A DNA stretch of 64,000 bases from the NCBI GenBank assembly GCA_964019695.1, contig OZ026526.1, positions 14,112,754 to 14,176,753 on the forward strand, given 5' to 3'. Shown here one piece after another: positions 1 through 9,822 of the stretch. Positions within the stretch are counted from its first letter, which is position 1. Each line of letters starts with the position of its first letter. The DNA is from Loripinus fragilis. Taxonomy: Eukaryota; Mollusca; Bivalvia; Lucinida; Lucinidae. The position numbers and the translations under genes are program-made. The notes under the pieces are model-generated. The model searched no databases. It was given only the letters and a program-made list of their open reading frames with translations, and had not been told where the DNA came from.

Positions 1-968
1 CCTGATCAGTCTGCAGGGATGCGCAGGCTGGTCTGCGCCTTTGTTGTTTGCAACCCCTGAAGACAGGTTTTCTCGTGTTTGAGGCCCAAATATAGTTGGA
101 TGTGGGTGTTTTACCCATGCCATTTAAAATGTAAAGATTTTTATATGTTAATCTGTGATATTATTCTATGGCAGCAATATTTGTCTTATTTTATTGTAAC
201 AAAATTGTGGCAGATTCTGCCTTGTGGCATGTCATTTGTGCGGTTGAGTAATGCATCTTAACTCTAGCTGTGTTCACTCTTGAACACATATATAGGTAAG
301 CCTGAAAATACCAACTCTAGGGATCAAATTTAGCACTTGCTAAATGCTAGTAGTTTTCTCCAAAAGGCAGGTAGAAATTGCCATCGCTTTTTTTAGCATG
401 TGGAAACAAGTCCCTCTCATATCAACCAATTATGCAATACAGCATACATTGTATGGCAAACAGTGTAGATCCTGATCAGCCAGCTTCTGAAGAAGCTGGC
501 TGATCTGGATTCACACTGTTTGCAAGGAAGCCTGAATATAGGTTCAGAAAGCTGAAATGCTTAATTGGTTTTGTCTATCAGTGTACGTATACCTGCTAAA
601 TTTGTTAAATTTTCTAATTTGCAATGTTACTAAAAAATAGTTCTAACATTTTCAATGATAAAGCAAGTTGATCAGCATCTTTAGCAAGTGAGAAACATAG
701 TCTAAAATTTCATCCCTGCAGGTCTATAGTATGCCTCAAAGCAGAGTTTCTCATAATGTAGTATGATATTGTTCTAGTTCTAATTATTAGAATGGTTTCT
801 TGTAACACTGTCAAAAGCAATAAAGTATTTTGATATTTAGTAAATAATGGTCTTCCCTTTTGCTCTTCCTTCCTAATGATGCATTTATCTGGAGCTGTTT
901 GTTCAAATTTGCAAACCTGTTACCTCCCATTTCATAGGTTATAAACAGGTGCCATCAGTGGGGAAAGA
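1..968. other. Repeat-rich, no gene seen
   Basis: Bases 1-100 match dispersed segments at about 41970-42060 and 38335-38420 (shared GAAGACAGGTTTTCTCG and TGAGGCCC). A palindrome at 455-520 pairs the arms CAGTGTAGATCCTGATCAGC and GCTGATCTGGATTCACACTG around AGCTTCTGAAGAAGCT; it belongs to the window-wide core family. No coding sequence is supported. Confidence 0.5.
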
Positions 969-1084
969 TTTACTGTTAAACACCTATTTTTGGCGGGTTT
1001 TTTTTATTTGGTGCTATTGGCGGTATAAACAAAAATTGCCAAAATATGAGACAGTGAAATACAGTTTCAAATTCAATTACTTTG

Positions 1085-1278
1085 GAGCGCAGTGGCTCAG
1101 TGGTAGAGTGCTTGACTTGAGACTGAGGAGCTGCGGGTTCGAGCTTCACCGGCATCACTGCGTTGTGGTCCTTGAGCGAGACAAATTTTTATCCAAGCTT
1201 AGTACTGGGTCAACCCAGGAAGACCTGTCCCTGTTTAACTGAAAGATTATTGATGGGACGTAAGAGTCAAACCAAACT
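1085..1278 (+). mobile_element. tRNA-derived SINE, copy 1
   Basis: The head resembles a tRNA with an A-box-like GTGGCTCAGTGGTAGAGTGC and a B-box-like GGGTTCGAGC. It is followed by a shared body (CCTTGAGC, ATTTTTATCC, TTAGTACTGG, CAACCCAGGAAGAC) and a tail ending GATGGGACGTAAGAGTCAAA. Five other copies or fragments occur in the window. It is not a functional tRNA gene because no clover-leaf 3' half follows. Confidence 0.85.
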
Positions 1279-1741
1279 TATTCAATTACACAATAAGTAA
1301 AATGGACACACAATTATTATGTTGGCATCTGTATTGATGAACCAACTTTTGAACGGCACAGTCTGTTTCCACGTCCAGAAAAAACACATCATAAATGGGG
1401 CTACTATTAAAGGAAAGAATATGCTTCCCATTGGGAGCATATTCTTTTCTTTAAGAGTAGCCCTTATAAGAATAGAAAATAACTTTCATTCAAGGGCTTT
1501 AAATTGAGAAACCGCCAAAATTAAGCTGCACCAAATATGTCATTCTTTTAAAATCGCAAAATCTTGATACTGCAAATATTAAGTCTTTTACAACAAAAAT
1601 CAAAACAAACTAGCAAGAAACAATTCTTAAATTTTATTTTGCATAATTATAAAAATAATAAAACTATTAGTTTTAATTTCTGGAATTCTATATCTGAAAG
1701 AAAAACAATCTAGCTCAACACGGCTATAGAGAGAATAAGTA

Positions 1742-1972
1742 CAGCACTGTCCCTTTATAACACACCTCAATATAACACAGATTTGGATAAAACATGGTCA
1801 TTTCGTGGCTCCCAACTTTTTTAACCATGTGATTTTATAAGGGAATGACAGGAAAAATGACCATGAAATTCCAATTATTCCTTTGTAAAATTGTCCCTTT
1901 ATAACATGGTTCACTTATAACCTGTTCCACTCCTAAGGACCCCAAACGAAGTGTTATAAAGGGACTGCACTG
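1742..1972. mobile_element. Palindromic MITE, CAGTGCAGTCCCTTTATAACAC family
   Basis: Ends read CAGCACTGTCCCTTTATAAC and the inverse of GTTATAAAGGGACTGCACTG. Related copies lie at about 33122-33345, 35105-35328 and, truncated, 24901-25010. No reading frame; fold-back arms suggest a non-autonomous DNA element. Confidence 0.75.
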
Positions 1973-2329
1973 ATTCACATCAGAAAACCCTTGACCAGAT
2001 AACATCCTAAAGCATTTTTTCATTTCACTTGTGAAAACTTGGATGAAGAGCAATTAATAACAATAAAACAAAGCGCTATTTCTAATGACTTCAGCAATTT
2101 TAGTAAAATACAATGTAGAGGAAACCACATCTTAAAATGAGCATATTCTTTCCTTTAATAGTAACCCCTATGATTTCCTTAAATAGTAACCCCTATGAGA
2201 ATAGAAAATAACTTTAAAGGGCATTCAATTGAGAAACCGCCAAAATTAAACCACACCAATATGTCAGTCTTTTAAAATGTCCAATTTTCGATTCCGCCTA
2301 TATTTTAAAGTGTTTAACAGTAGCTTCTA

Positions 2330-2795
2330 CCTTTTCTTTCTCTCTCACGGCCACCAATCCAGCTCCTTCATCGCATAAACTAGTTGGATCAAACTTTCTG
2401 TTTCCTAATTTTGAGAGCAAAATTTAGAAATTGGGCATTGCGAGACTCTCATTGAACTTTTCGACACTGATATCGGTTTTAAGAGGATATTCTCATTAAC
2501 AGTTTAAAATGTTTTGTTATGAAGAAAAATGACATTTTTTCAACTTCAACTCAGCTTCTAGAATCAGTTTATGTGCCAAGGTACATTATTTAAGGTATGT
2601 CGATGGTAAACATAAATGCCATCCAATAGCATTTTCGGATCTCTAAAATTTTGTATTGATCAGAAAAAATAACGATTTTGCTGATATGTCCATCTCATTC
2701 ATAGGCAATAGGATCCTCTTCTTCATAACACTGTATTGATTTTATACAATGAAGGAGCTGGATTGGTAGCCGTGTCTCTAACCCTTTCATGATTT
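2330..2795. mobile_element. Fold-back element with GGCCACCAATCCAGCTCC arms
   Basis: GGCCACCAATCCAGCTCCTT at about 2349 is repeated in inverse at 2755-2775 (AAGGAGCTGGATTGGTAGCC). The internal sequence is AT-rich and non-coding. No clear target duplication was identified. Confidence 0.5.
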
Positions 2796-3660
2796 GCTAA
2801 CACAACAACAAAAGCCATAAGAAAAAGAAATCAGTTGTAACAAGTTGATCTGTGTGTTTGTTGTTCACAACAAAAACAGGTTTTCTTGTGATGTGGCTTA
2901 ACCCATTTATGCCGAATGTATTTTCCCATTCTTATCAATTGGATGAGTCCATTTCCAATTTAGGGTTGTTGGGTAGTATTTTTCATTTTTATTTAAATTT
3001 TAAAAGAAACTTCTGTAAGCAAACAGTGGAAAGCCTGATCAGACGCGGCATTTTTCGATCTGGTTTTGCTCTGCTTGCCGATGTCCCACAAAGAGGATGC
3101 TAGGCTTATATGGGTTAAACAGAAAGCAAACTATTGCACCATATATATTGATAGCCCATATGAAAATTGACACGAGAAAAAGGAAATTATCACAGATTTG
3201 TAAACTTATTAACTTGTTACATCTTTTGCTGTCTGCTGACAACCTTTGCTTCTACAGTTTATACCAGATCAGAATATTGGGCCTGATCTGGGAACCAACT
3301 GTTCAACACTGACAGTATTCTGAAAAAAATCACAAATCTTAATTTTGAAAGAAATCAGCAGGTGGCAAAAATCACGAAAAAATTCTAGAAGAGTTAATCC
3401 TTTACGCCACACAAGCACTTTCGGAAGCCTTTGAAATGTAAGATTTTTTTAACTATTATGAAAAATGGAACATTTGCTTCTGAGGAGTAAATGTTCCATT
3501 TTCAAAAATATTTTCAAAACTCTTGAAATGTAAAAAAATATTTTTTGGAAAATATTTGAAAACTTGAATTATTTATAGAAATGATGCAATGTTCTAAATA
3601 TAGCATATGGGGTAAACGGTTAAACCTGCATGTGAAAATATCCAGTGAGATTTTCTTATG

Positions 3661-4219
3661 TTAACCCTTATCCCGCCACTCTTTTTTTGTCCTGAAAATG
3701 TCTGCTTTTTACGTCTGCTATGTATATTCAAGTGCACTTCAGACAGATTTTTTTCATGGAAGCAACCAATATGAACCCTGATTAGACGGATCCCAAGGAG
3801 CAGTCTGATGTGGGTCTATATTGTTTACTATATAGGCCACCTAAGAACATGGGTGGACCAGATGAGCAGACGACAAACTTCATGACTGGCAGGCTAAGGA
3901 TTAACTTGCATCCACTATCATATGTGGTAGAATTGAAGGCTTTGATAAGACCGTATGTTTGAGCCATGACAGGACACCTTTGTGGTAAGTACCAACATCT
4001 CATGCTAGCTCATATCAAATTTGTCGTCTGCTGAAATGTTTTAGAAGCCTCTTAAACAAACAGTGTGGACCCAGATCAGACTGCTCCTGCAGGAGCAGTC
4101 TGATCTGGGTCCACACTGTTTGTCTGGATACCTTAAATAGTAATTTTTAGCAAATATGTGTAACAGACGACTTGAGCAGACAGCATTTTTAGGTGAATTT
4201 TGCAGGTGCTAAGGGTTAA
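3661..4219. mobile_element. TTAA-flanked MITE (piggyBac-type ends), copy 1
   Basis: It begins TTAACCCTTATCCCGCCACT and ends AGGTGCTAAGGGTTAA, that is inverted CCCTTA ends abutting TTAA. A near-perfect palindrome at 4055-4125 (arms CAGTGTGGACCCAGATCAGA) forms the centre of its right half. TTAA targets with CCCT ends are typical of piggyBac-derived MITEs. No transposase is present. Confidence 0.65.
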
Positions 4220-4656
4220 AATTTACCAACATAAAGGCAAGCATCAATTTGGCCACATTGAATTACTATATTCAAACTAATTAATGACCCTGCTCTTATT
4301 CAAACTAATTAATGCCCTTGCTCTTATAAGGGCAAAGTTTGTTTACATTTTATGGCCTTAGATTTTCCACTCTTCATAGTAATAGTATGTGTACTATTTA
4401 AACATCTATACTGATGTTTCAAAGATGCATAGTAATGAGGCGATTCTATATTTCTTATAAACAGGTAAAGATGACGTATTCACTACCACGTGCATATGCA
4501 GTTTTCTGTGGTAGGTTCATTATAACTGTAAACTGAGACTCCCTGTACGCCCCAAAACAAAGTAAACTCGCCAGTGTTTGTTTACAGGGATTCTCATCTA
4601 TCTTTGAAACATCAGTACAGTCTATGGCTGATCTGGGTCAAACCTAGGTAAACCAT

Positions 4657-4812
4657 AATTGCATGCTGGGTAATTTTTCATGCTTTTGTTGTCTTCTGCT
4701 GACTTTTTTCAAAATTAACTTTTTTCGAAAAATTCTTTCAGGAACACTATCAGAGTGTCAAATAGTTTGAATTCAGATCAGGACCCACATTCTGTAGACA
4801 ATAAAAGTCAAG
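4657..4812. repeat. Copy of the dispersed CAGATCAGG palindromic family, left part
   Basis: It carries the family's flank (GCATGCTGGGTAATTTT, TCTGCTGACTTTTTTCAAAA, ATTCTTTCAGGAACACTATC, GAGTGTCAAA) leading into a GATCAGG core. Other copies or parts are at about 5290-5400, 7065-7165, 10080-10260, 21540-21840, 42240-42380, 42955-43150, 43700-43830 and 45890-46090. Confidence 0.75.
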
Positions 4813-5089
4813 TAAACAGGACATTTTGAATTTGTGCCATTATCACACTGTATAGTATAACAAACAAAAGATATAAACCAGATATAAACAAGACAATATA
4901 TATACATTTTAAAATCTTAAAGCAATGACAACTACATAATATTTGATGAGAAAGGCACAGTTATTCCAAACATTGTCAGCTTAAACAACATGAAAATGTA
5001 AAAACCATAAACATGAACAAGAGGGATATCCAGGCATACAAGAGGGATTTTCTTTTCTCAAAGCCATTATGTGAGCGTTGTTGATTTTA

Positions 5090-5268
5090 TTTGTTTGTTT
5101 GAGATGATACTTCACATTCCAGTCAACAATTTTTCAGTCATGTTGGGTCATTTCCTGTGTTGAAGTAAGCAGAGGATGAAGTGTCTTGCTCAAGGACACA
5201 ACACAGTGTCTCTGTTGAGATTCAAGCCAGCGACCCCTCGACCTCGAGTCAAGCACCCTACCACTGCT
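5090..5268 (-). mobile_element. tRNA-derived SINE, diverged copy
   Basis: This reverse-orientation copy has the tail complement (TTTGTTTGTTTGA) at the left and the degraded tRNA-like head (CTCGAGTCAAGCACCCTACC) at the right. It is more diverged than the copies at 10709 and 44811. Confidence 0.75.
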
Positions 5269-5511
5269 ATCTTCTTAACTCGTTCCTTGCTAGAGGTTAC
5301 TGCCTGCTGATAACCTTTGCAAACAGTTTGGACCCAGATCAGGATCGATAAAATGTGGGTCCTGATCTAGATCCAAACCTTTGACACCCTGATATCATAA
5401 ATTAAGGTTGAGTATCGCATCTGATGTAATATTTTAAATCTTGTTCTTTAAACTAACAATACTGTGGATAACTGGGCCCAGATCTTATCATATTAGATCA
5501 TTATTATACTA

Positions 5512-5729
5512 TTAACCCTTAAAGCGCCACCTATAATTTGCAGCAGACGACAATTCCAAATTTTGCTCTTTTTTTTTCAAAAATAACAAATAAGGCATGA
5601 TATTTAATGAGAATTGTCTGCTGGCAGACAATTCTCATGAATTATCATACCTTATTTTTGTCGAAAACTAGGAAAGATGTCGCAAAATATGTGGTCTGCT
5701 GCAGTCCTGATTGGCGCTTTTAGGGTTAA
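5512..5729. mobile_element. TTAA-flanked palindromic MITE, copy 2
   Basis: The termini are TTAACCCTTAAAGCGCCA and the inverse TGGCGCTTTTAGGGTTAA. The centre is a palindrome (GAGAATTGTCTGCTGGCAGACAATTCTC lies across 5610-5637). At 218 bp it is the most complete copy of this family here. A third copy is at 39736-39970 and an isolated right end at about 57060-57080. Confidence 0.75.
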
Positions 5730-6514
5730 AAGAACATCACAGACTTAAAGGCATATTCTACAATTAACAAATAAATAATTTCCCTTTCGAAATACATGTT
5801 TGCAGGCCTCTGGATAAGAGAGCATGATTAAAAATGATTTTTCTTATTTCTCTACCAAAACAGATGTTGCGGTTTGAGTCTTTTAAACGTTTTCTAAATA
5901 TAGTATATTTTGAGATTGAACTGTATCAATAATCAATTTGATTAGGCTTTTCAATATGTAAACTGATAGTGATTTTGAAGTCCGATACACAGCACACCTT
6001 GTCATATTGTCATAGAAAAGAAGAATTCTGGACCGAATTTTCATGAAATTAAGCAAATTCATTCGGTCGGCTCCTTCAAAATTCAATTAAAAACATTTAT
6101 TCCATCCTCACACATATAATTGATTCTTTTTCGTGCTCACCATAATAAATACCATTTTTATATCTGAAAAACATGAAAAAGGCTTCCAGAAGTTCCTGAT
6201 TATGCTGAGATGGGACATACATATGACATGGTGACATTACAGTGCAGCTGTTTGTTTTTAGCCAGGTGAGCTATTGTAATCAGTCTTCGTCCATTGTCCC
6301 TTGTGCATCATCCGTAAACTTTTTCTTTAAACATCCCATCCTGAACCACAGGTCCAAATTTAAAATAATTTCACATGAATGTTCCCCCATTATGCCCTCT
6401 ACTAAAATTGCACAAACGGTTCCGCTCCGCTGAACATGAGGGCCTCCAGAGCTCTAGATAAGAAATATTTTCTCCTGAACCACTGGTCCAAATTAAAAAT
6501 AATTTCACAGAATT

Positions 6515-8639
6515 GAAGGGGTCACAGCAACAAGGGGCTTTAGTCCACTTTTGGGCAAAATTAAGTTAGCCTCTTTTTCGTGTATAAAAACCATTTCCGC
6601 ACCGTATTAACTCCCTTTGACCATCAAATCACTATAAAAATGAAATAAATAGAATTATATCATTTACTCAAAGGTCCGAAGTCCAAAATAAGATGTTTAT
6701 GCATCAAATGGCCTAATTTCTATATTTTTTTTGATTTGGCTTTAATTCAAAGTTTTATTGCCTTATAATCATACAGGGTTCCCACACTTTTTTCACTTTC
6801 AAATTCAAGGACTTTTCCAGGTTAAACAGGTGATTTTCAAGGTCTCATCAATGCAAAATTCCAGGACTTTTCCAGGTTAAACTGATGTTTTTCGTGGCAC
6901 AAAAGCCTAAACTTATCAGGATTATGTATCTACATATAGCTAGAACATGTAAATTGCTTTGAAATGCTCTTTACATTGCCGCATATTTTTCTATTTTTAA
7001 ATCCTCTTCAGTATTCACCCATATCTATAACTATGGATGTAAACATGTACTAGCCTATGCTGCTCTTCAAACAGTTTGGACCCAGATCAGGCAGGTACCT
7101 GCAAGATATTTAAAAAAAAATGATTTTGAAAAAAAATCAGCAGATGACAAAAAGGCATGCATTCCTGAAATGACCAGCTTGTAAAAATGACTGAGTTAAC
7201 ACACTGAAAAAAAAATCGGGCAGGGGTTCCCCTACACATAACGATTTTTCGTTCACCCCCAGCCCTTTCCCCGGCCAACATAAAGTGGGGGTAAGATAGA
7301 AAAATGAAGGAGTGGGGTGGGGTACTTGGAACTACAGAAACTTACACCAAAGTACCAGCTCCTTCAGGTCTGATAGAAGAGAGACAGTTAAGATAGTCAA
7401 AATAATATCTTACCTCTTTAATTTTCCATCTCATTTGAGTCCCATGTAGCTTTTTTATTTACAAATCCTTGGACAGATGCAAACTATGAATGCTGCCTTG
7501 TTTATTTCTGAGGCTGTCAACATTCAGATCATGCACTCTGTAAGTCACTCAGGTAGTTTGTAGCAGACGACGAAATCATAAGATTTTTTACCAAGCTTCG
7601 ATCTTTCAATCTTTTTATTATTTTGTTACAGAAAGAATTGGGATTAAATATTAATATTCGGTGAGAACGCTAGATAATTTCATGATATGTAATATACAAA
7701 CCTTCAATGTGGACAAAATAATCTAAAACATGTGGGAAGAAATGCTCAAGAGAACGGTAAAGTTTTGTTTTGATGTGTAGTCCATTCCAATTAGAGTTAC
7801 TTCCCTTGGCTATCGGATGTTATTGGCCGGTACCAATAAATACTCCCCAGTACTTATCCCGTCGTTCATTTTATCACAAATGCCGTAGTTGGGCTACAAT
7901 TGAGACGTTTTCTCGCGAAAAAAGAGTTGGTAGACTAAGTTCAACATCCAAGCATAGCTATGGCGTTGGGGATGGGCGAGACTGCAAATTTTCCCGGACA
8001 ATTCACGGCTAAAAGCCCCAAATGTACTAATTCCCGGACTTTTCATGGCCTTGAATGACCAGTAACTAATTCCCGGACTTTTCCCGTTTTCCCGGTTGTG
8101 TGGGAACCCTGATCATAGTTTTTCACACTTTGAGCCTCAAATAACATCATTTCGCTTGCAAGACATTCTTTCCCATCAAATGGAATCGCTAAACTAATTT
8201 TATACAATATTTAACCTAGACTATGGACTTAGGACCTTTGTGTCATTGAAATCAGTGCAAACATATGAAATTTACTTAAATCAGCTGTTGTATCCAGGTT
8301 TTCGCTGTTGAACTCGTAAGAAATGAGCTTTCCACACATTATCATGCAATTTATTAGTATTGATTGACTGTCATAAACTTTCTGTATGGAATTTTTAAGT
8401 TTCATGAAATTTGGACTTAGGTCCCTTATTGCAGAAACGAAATCGCTAAAATCAAATTTTTCTTACTTAAAGCAGTAGAATCATTGCAAAATCTCCTGAA
8501 TTCACTATTTTCAAACATATCTTGTTCATTTATGCAAGAAAGATCTACATAGTTTGAGAATTGCCAAATTTTATGCTTTTTGCGTGTTTCTCAAAATAAT
8601 GAAAAATGGACTAAAGCACCTTGTTGCCGTGACCCCTTC
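6515..8639. mobile_element. TIR DNA element, AATT target duplication, non-autonomous
   Basis: The left end GAAGGGGTCACAGCAACAAG matches the inverse of the right end CTTGTTGCCGTGACCCCTTC with one mismatch, and the TIR extends through CTTTAGTCCA. It is flanked by AATT at 6511-6514 and 8640-8643. A second element (6774-8111) lies inside. Remaining sequence is about 780 bp with no transposase frame. Confidence 0.75.
6774..8111. mobile_element. hAT-like nested element with CAGGGTTCCCACAC ends
   Basis: Perfect 14-bp inverted ends, CAGGGTTCCCACAC and GTGTGGGAACCCTG, are flanked by a direct ATCATA (6768-6773 and 8112-8117). Subterminal CCAGGACTTTTCCAGG and CCCGGACTTTTC motifs repeat near both ends. 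CAGGGTTCCC-type ends are common among hAT elements, which usually give 8-bp duplications, so the 6-bp repeat is short for that family. A copy of the CAGATCAGG core sits at 7070-7100. Confidence 0.75.
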
Positions 8640-8814
8640 AATTGTTCCTCATGATACCCTCTACTAAAATTACTCAAATGGTTCCGCTCCGCTGAAAAAA
8701 GGGCCACCAGAGCTCTAGCTAAGAAATGTCTATAAACAACATCTTCTGCTTAGCCACTGGTCCAAATTCAAAACAATTTCACAGAATTGAAATCTTACAT
8801 GTAGCAAGTGTAGC

Positions 8815-9321
8815 TACAGTAAAACCTGTGTAAAACGACCACTCTCAAAAAGACCAAAAATTGGTTTTCAATACCAATAATCACTTAATGCAGGTTAAAT
8901 GTATTGCAGAATGCTCCAAGGGGAGCATTCTGCAATACTTTTGTGCAATACTTTCGACCTACATTGAGCTAACATTTCTCTTTAAGACCTTTGTTTTGTC
9001 TATTTTTGAGTTGCCACTTACAGGGGTAGTAACAGTCCAAGATTCTCAATCAGGAAAATCTTTCAGTTTAATCCTGAAGTTGACCAAAAATGTTCAGAAA
9101 TCACCAATAAAATGTTTAAAAGAACAAAACATCCATATAAAGCAATCAGTATATGCTTATCTTATAGTAAATATCTGATTAAAAGATCATGATAGGTTCT
9201 GATAACAAATTACAGCGATAATAAATTTGATCTTATATGCAAAAATCATGAGTGCTCAATCAGGAAATCCTGATAAATCCTGAACTTTATCACCCCTGCA
9301 CTTAAGACAGGTTTTACTGTA
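8815..9321. mobile_element. Palindromic MITE, TACAGTAAAACCTGT family, copy with internal insertion
   Basis: The ends are TACAGTAAAACCTGTG and GACAGGTTTTACTGTA. The centre is the palindrome TATTGCAGAATGCTCC / GGAGCATTCTGCAATA. About 270 bp of unrelated sequence (about 9020-9296, with CAATCAGGAAAATC / CAATCAGGAAATCC motifs) interrupts the right arm. Confidence 0.8.
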
Positions 9322-9426
9322 TTGAATTTTTACATGTAACAAGGGTAGCTATTATTATTCTTGGGAGTGTATAGTAAAGGTGCTGCATCAGACTGCCCCA
9401 ATGCACAGGCTGATCTGCACCTTCAA

Positions 9427-9725
9427 AACCAGGACTTGTATAGAAATTAACCAATCAAATAAAGTCTGATTACCATCTTGAATGGTGACTCAGCACCTCT
9501 GATTATTTGGAGGTGCTGAGTCATTTGGCTATTATTGACCAATCAGAAATCAAGGATTGAGATATCTTTAAAAACAAAATCTTGAGTTTTAAAAATTAAC
9601 CAATCAAATCAAGTCTGATTATCAATCTTGAATGATGACTCGGCACCTTTGATTATTATTGACCAATCAGGAGTCAATTATTGAGATATCTCTGAATGAT
9701 CATCTTGAGACTCCTGTTTGGTGTC
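9427..9725. repeat. Tandem repeat of ~120 bp covering the end of the WDSUB1 CDS and 3'UTR
   Basis: Imperfect units share GACCAATCAG, TTGAGATATCT, TTAACCAATCAAAT and ATGACTC(G/A)GCACCT. One unit contains the last codons and stop of exon 11 (about 9674-9725); another, non-coding copy lies about 120 bp further downstream of the gene (9540-9600). The duplication appears to have started from the end of the coding exon. Confidence 0.7.
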
Positions 9726-9822
9726 AGATCCTTGCTAGTTAACACAGCATTGGTCATTGGACTTCTATCTTTACCACTGTTCATCCAAGCTGTAATTGCT
9801 GATCTCTCGTATGTATAACCAT
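9674..9822 (-). CDS. WDSUB1: WDSUB1 exon 11 (second half of U-box, stop codon)
   Basis: The coding part is 149 nt, with acceptor TACCTTTCAG and TGA at 9676-9674. It encodes DGYTYERSAITAWMNSGKDR, SPMTNAVLTSKDLTPNRSLK and MIIQRYLNN, the standard U-box end (D-G-x-x-Y-E-R-x-A-I, S-P-x-T-N, L-x-P-N-x-x-L-K). The last codons and 3' flank are part of a local tandem repeat. Confidence 0.95.

Larger units (their letters stand above)
969..2327. mobile_element. Possible TIR element with TACTGTTAAACAC ends
   Basis: The left end TTACTGTTAAACAC..TTTTTGGCGG is matched at the right by the inverse of GGCG-like sequence and GTGTTTAACAGTAG. It contains SINE copy 1, the fold-back at 1742-1972 and two copies of a segment (about 1385-1580 and 2135-2300, sharing AGAATAGAAAATAACTTT and GAGAAACCGCCAAAATTAA). 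The boundaries are tentative. Confidence 0.4.
6340..8800. repeat. Three-unit tandem repeat interrupted by a nested DNA element
   Basis: Units share ACTGGTCCAAATT, AATTTCACA, CCCTCTACTAAAATT and GGTTCCGCTCCGCTGAA. Unit 2 is split at AATT by the element 6515-8639; unit 1 shows the uninterrupted arrangement. A related segment in the other orientation appears near 37150-37400. Confidence 0.7.

Noticed and set aside
949..1242. 97-codon frame
   Set aside because: It overlaps the SINE head and body; frames across other SINE copies (e.g. 44729-44914) translate similarly and are artefacts.
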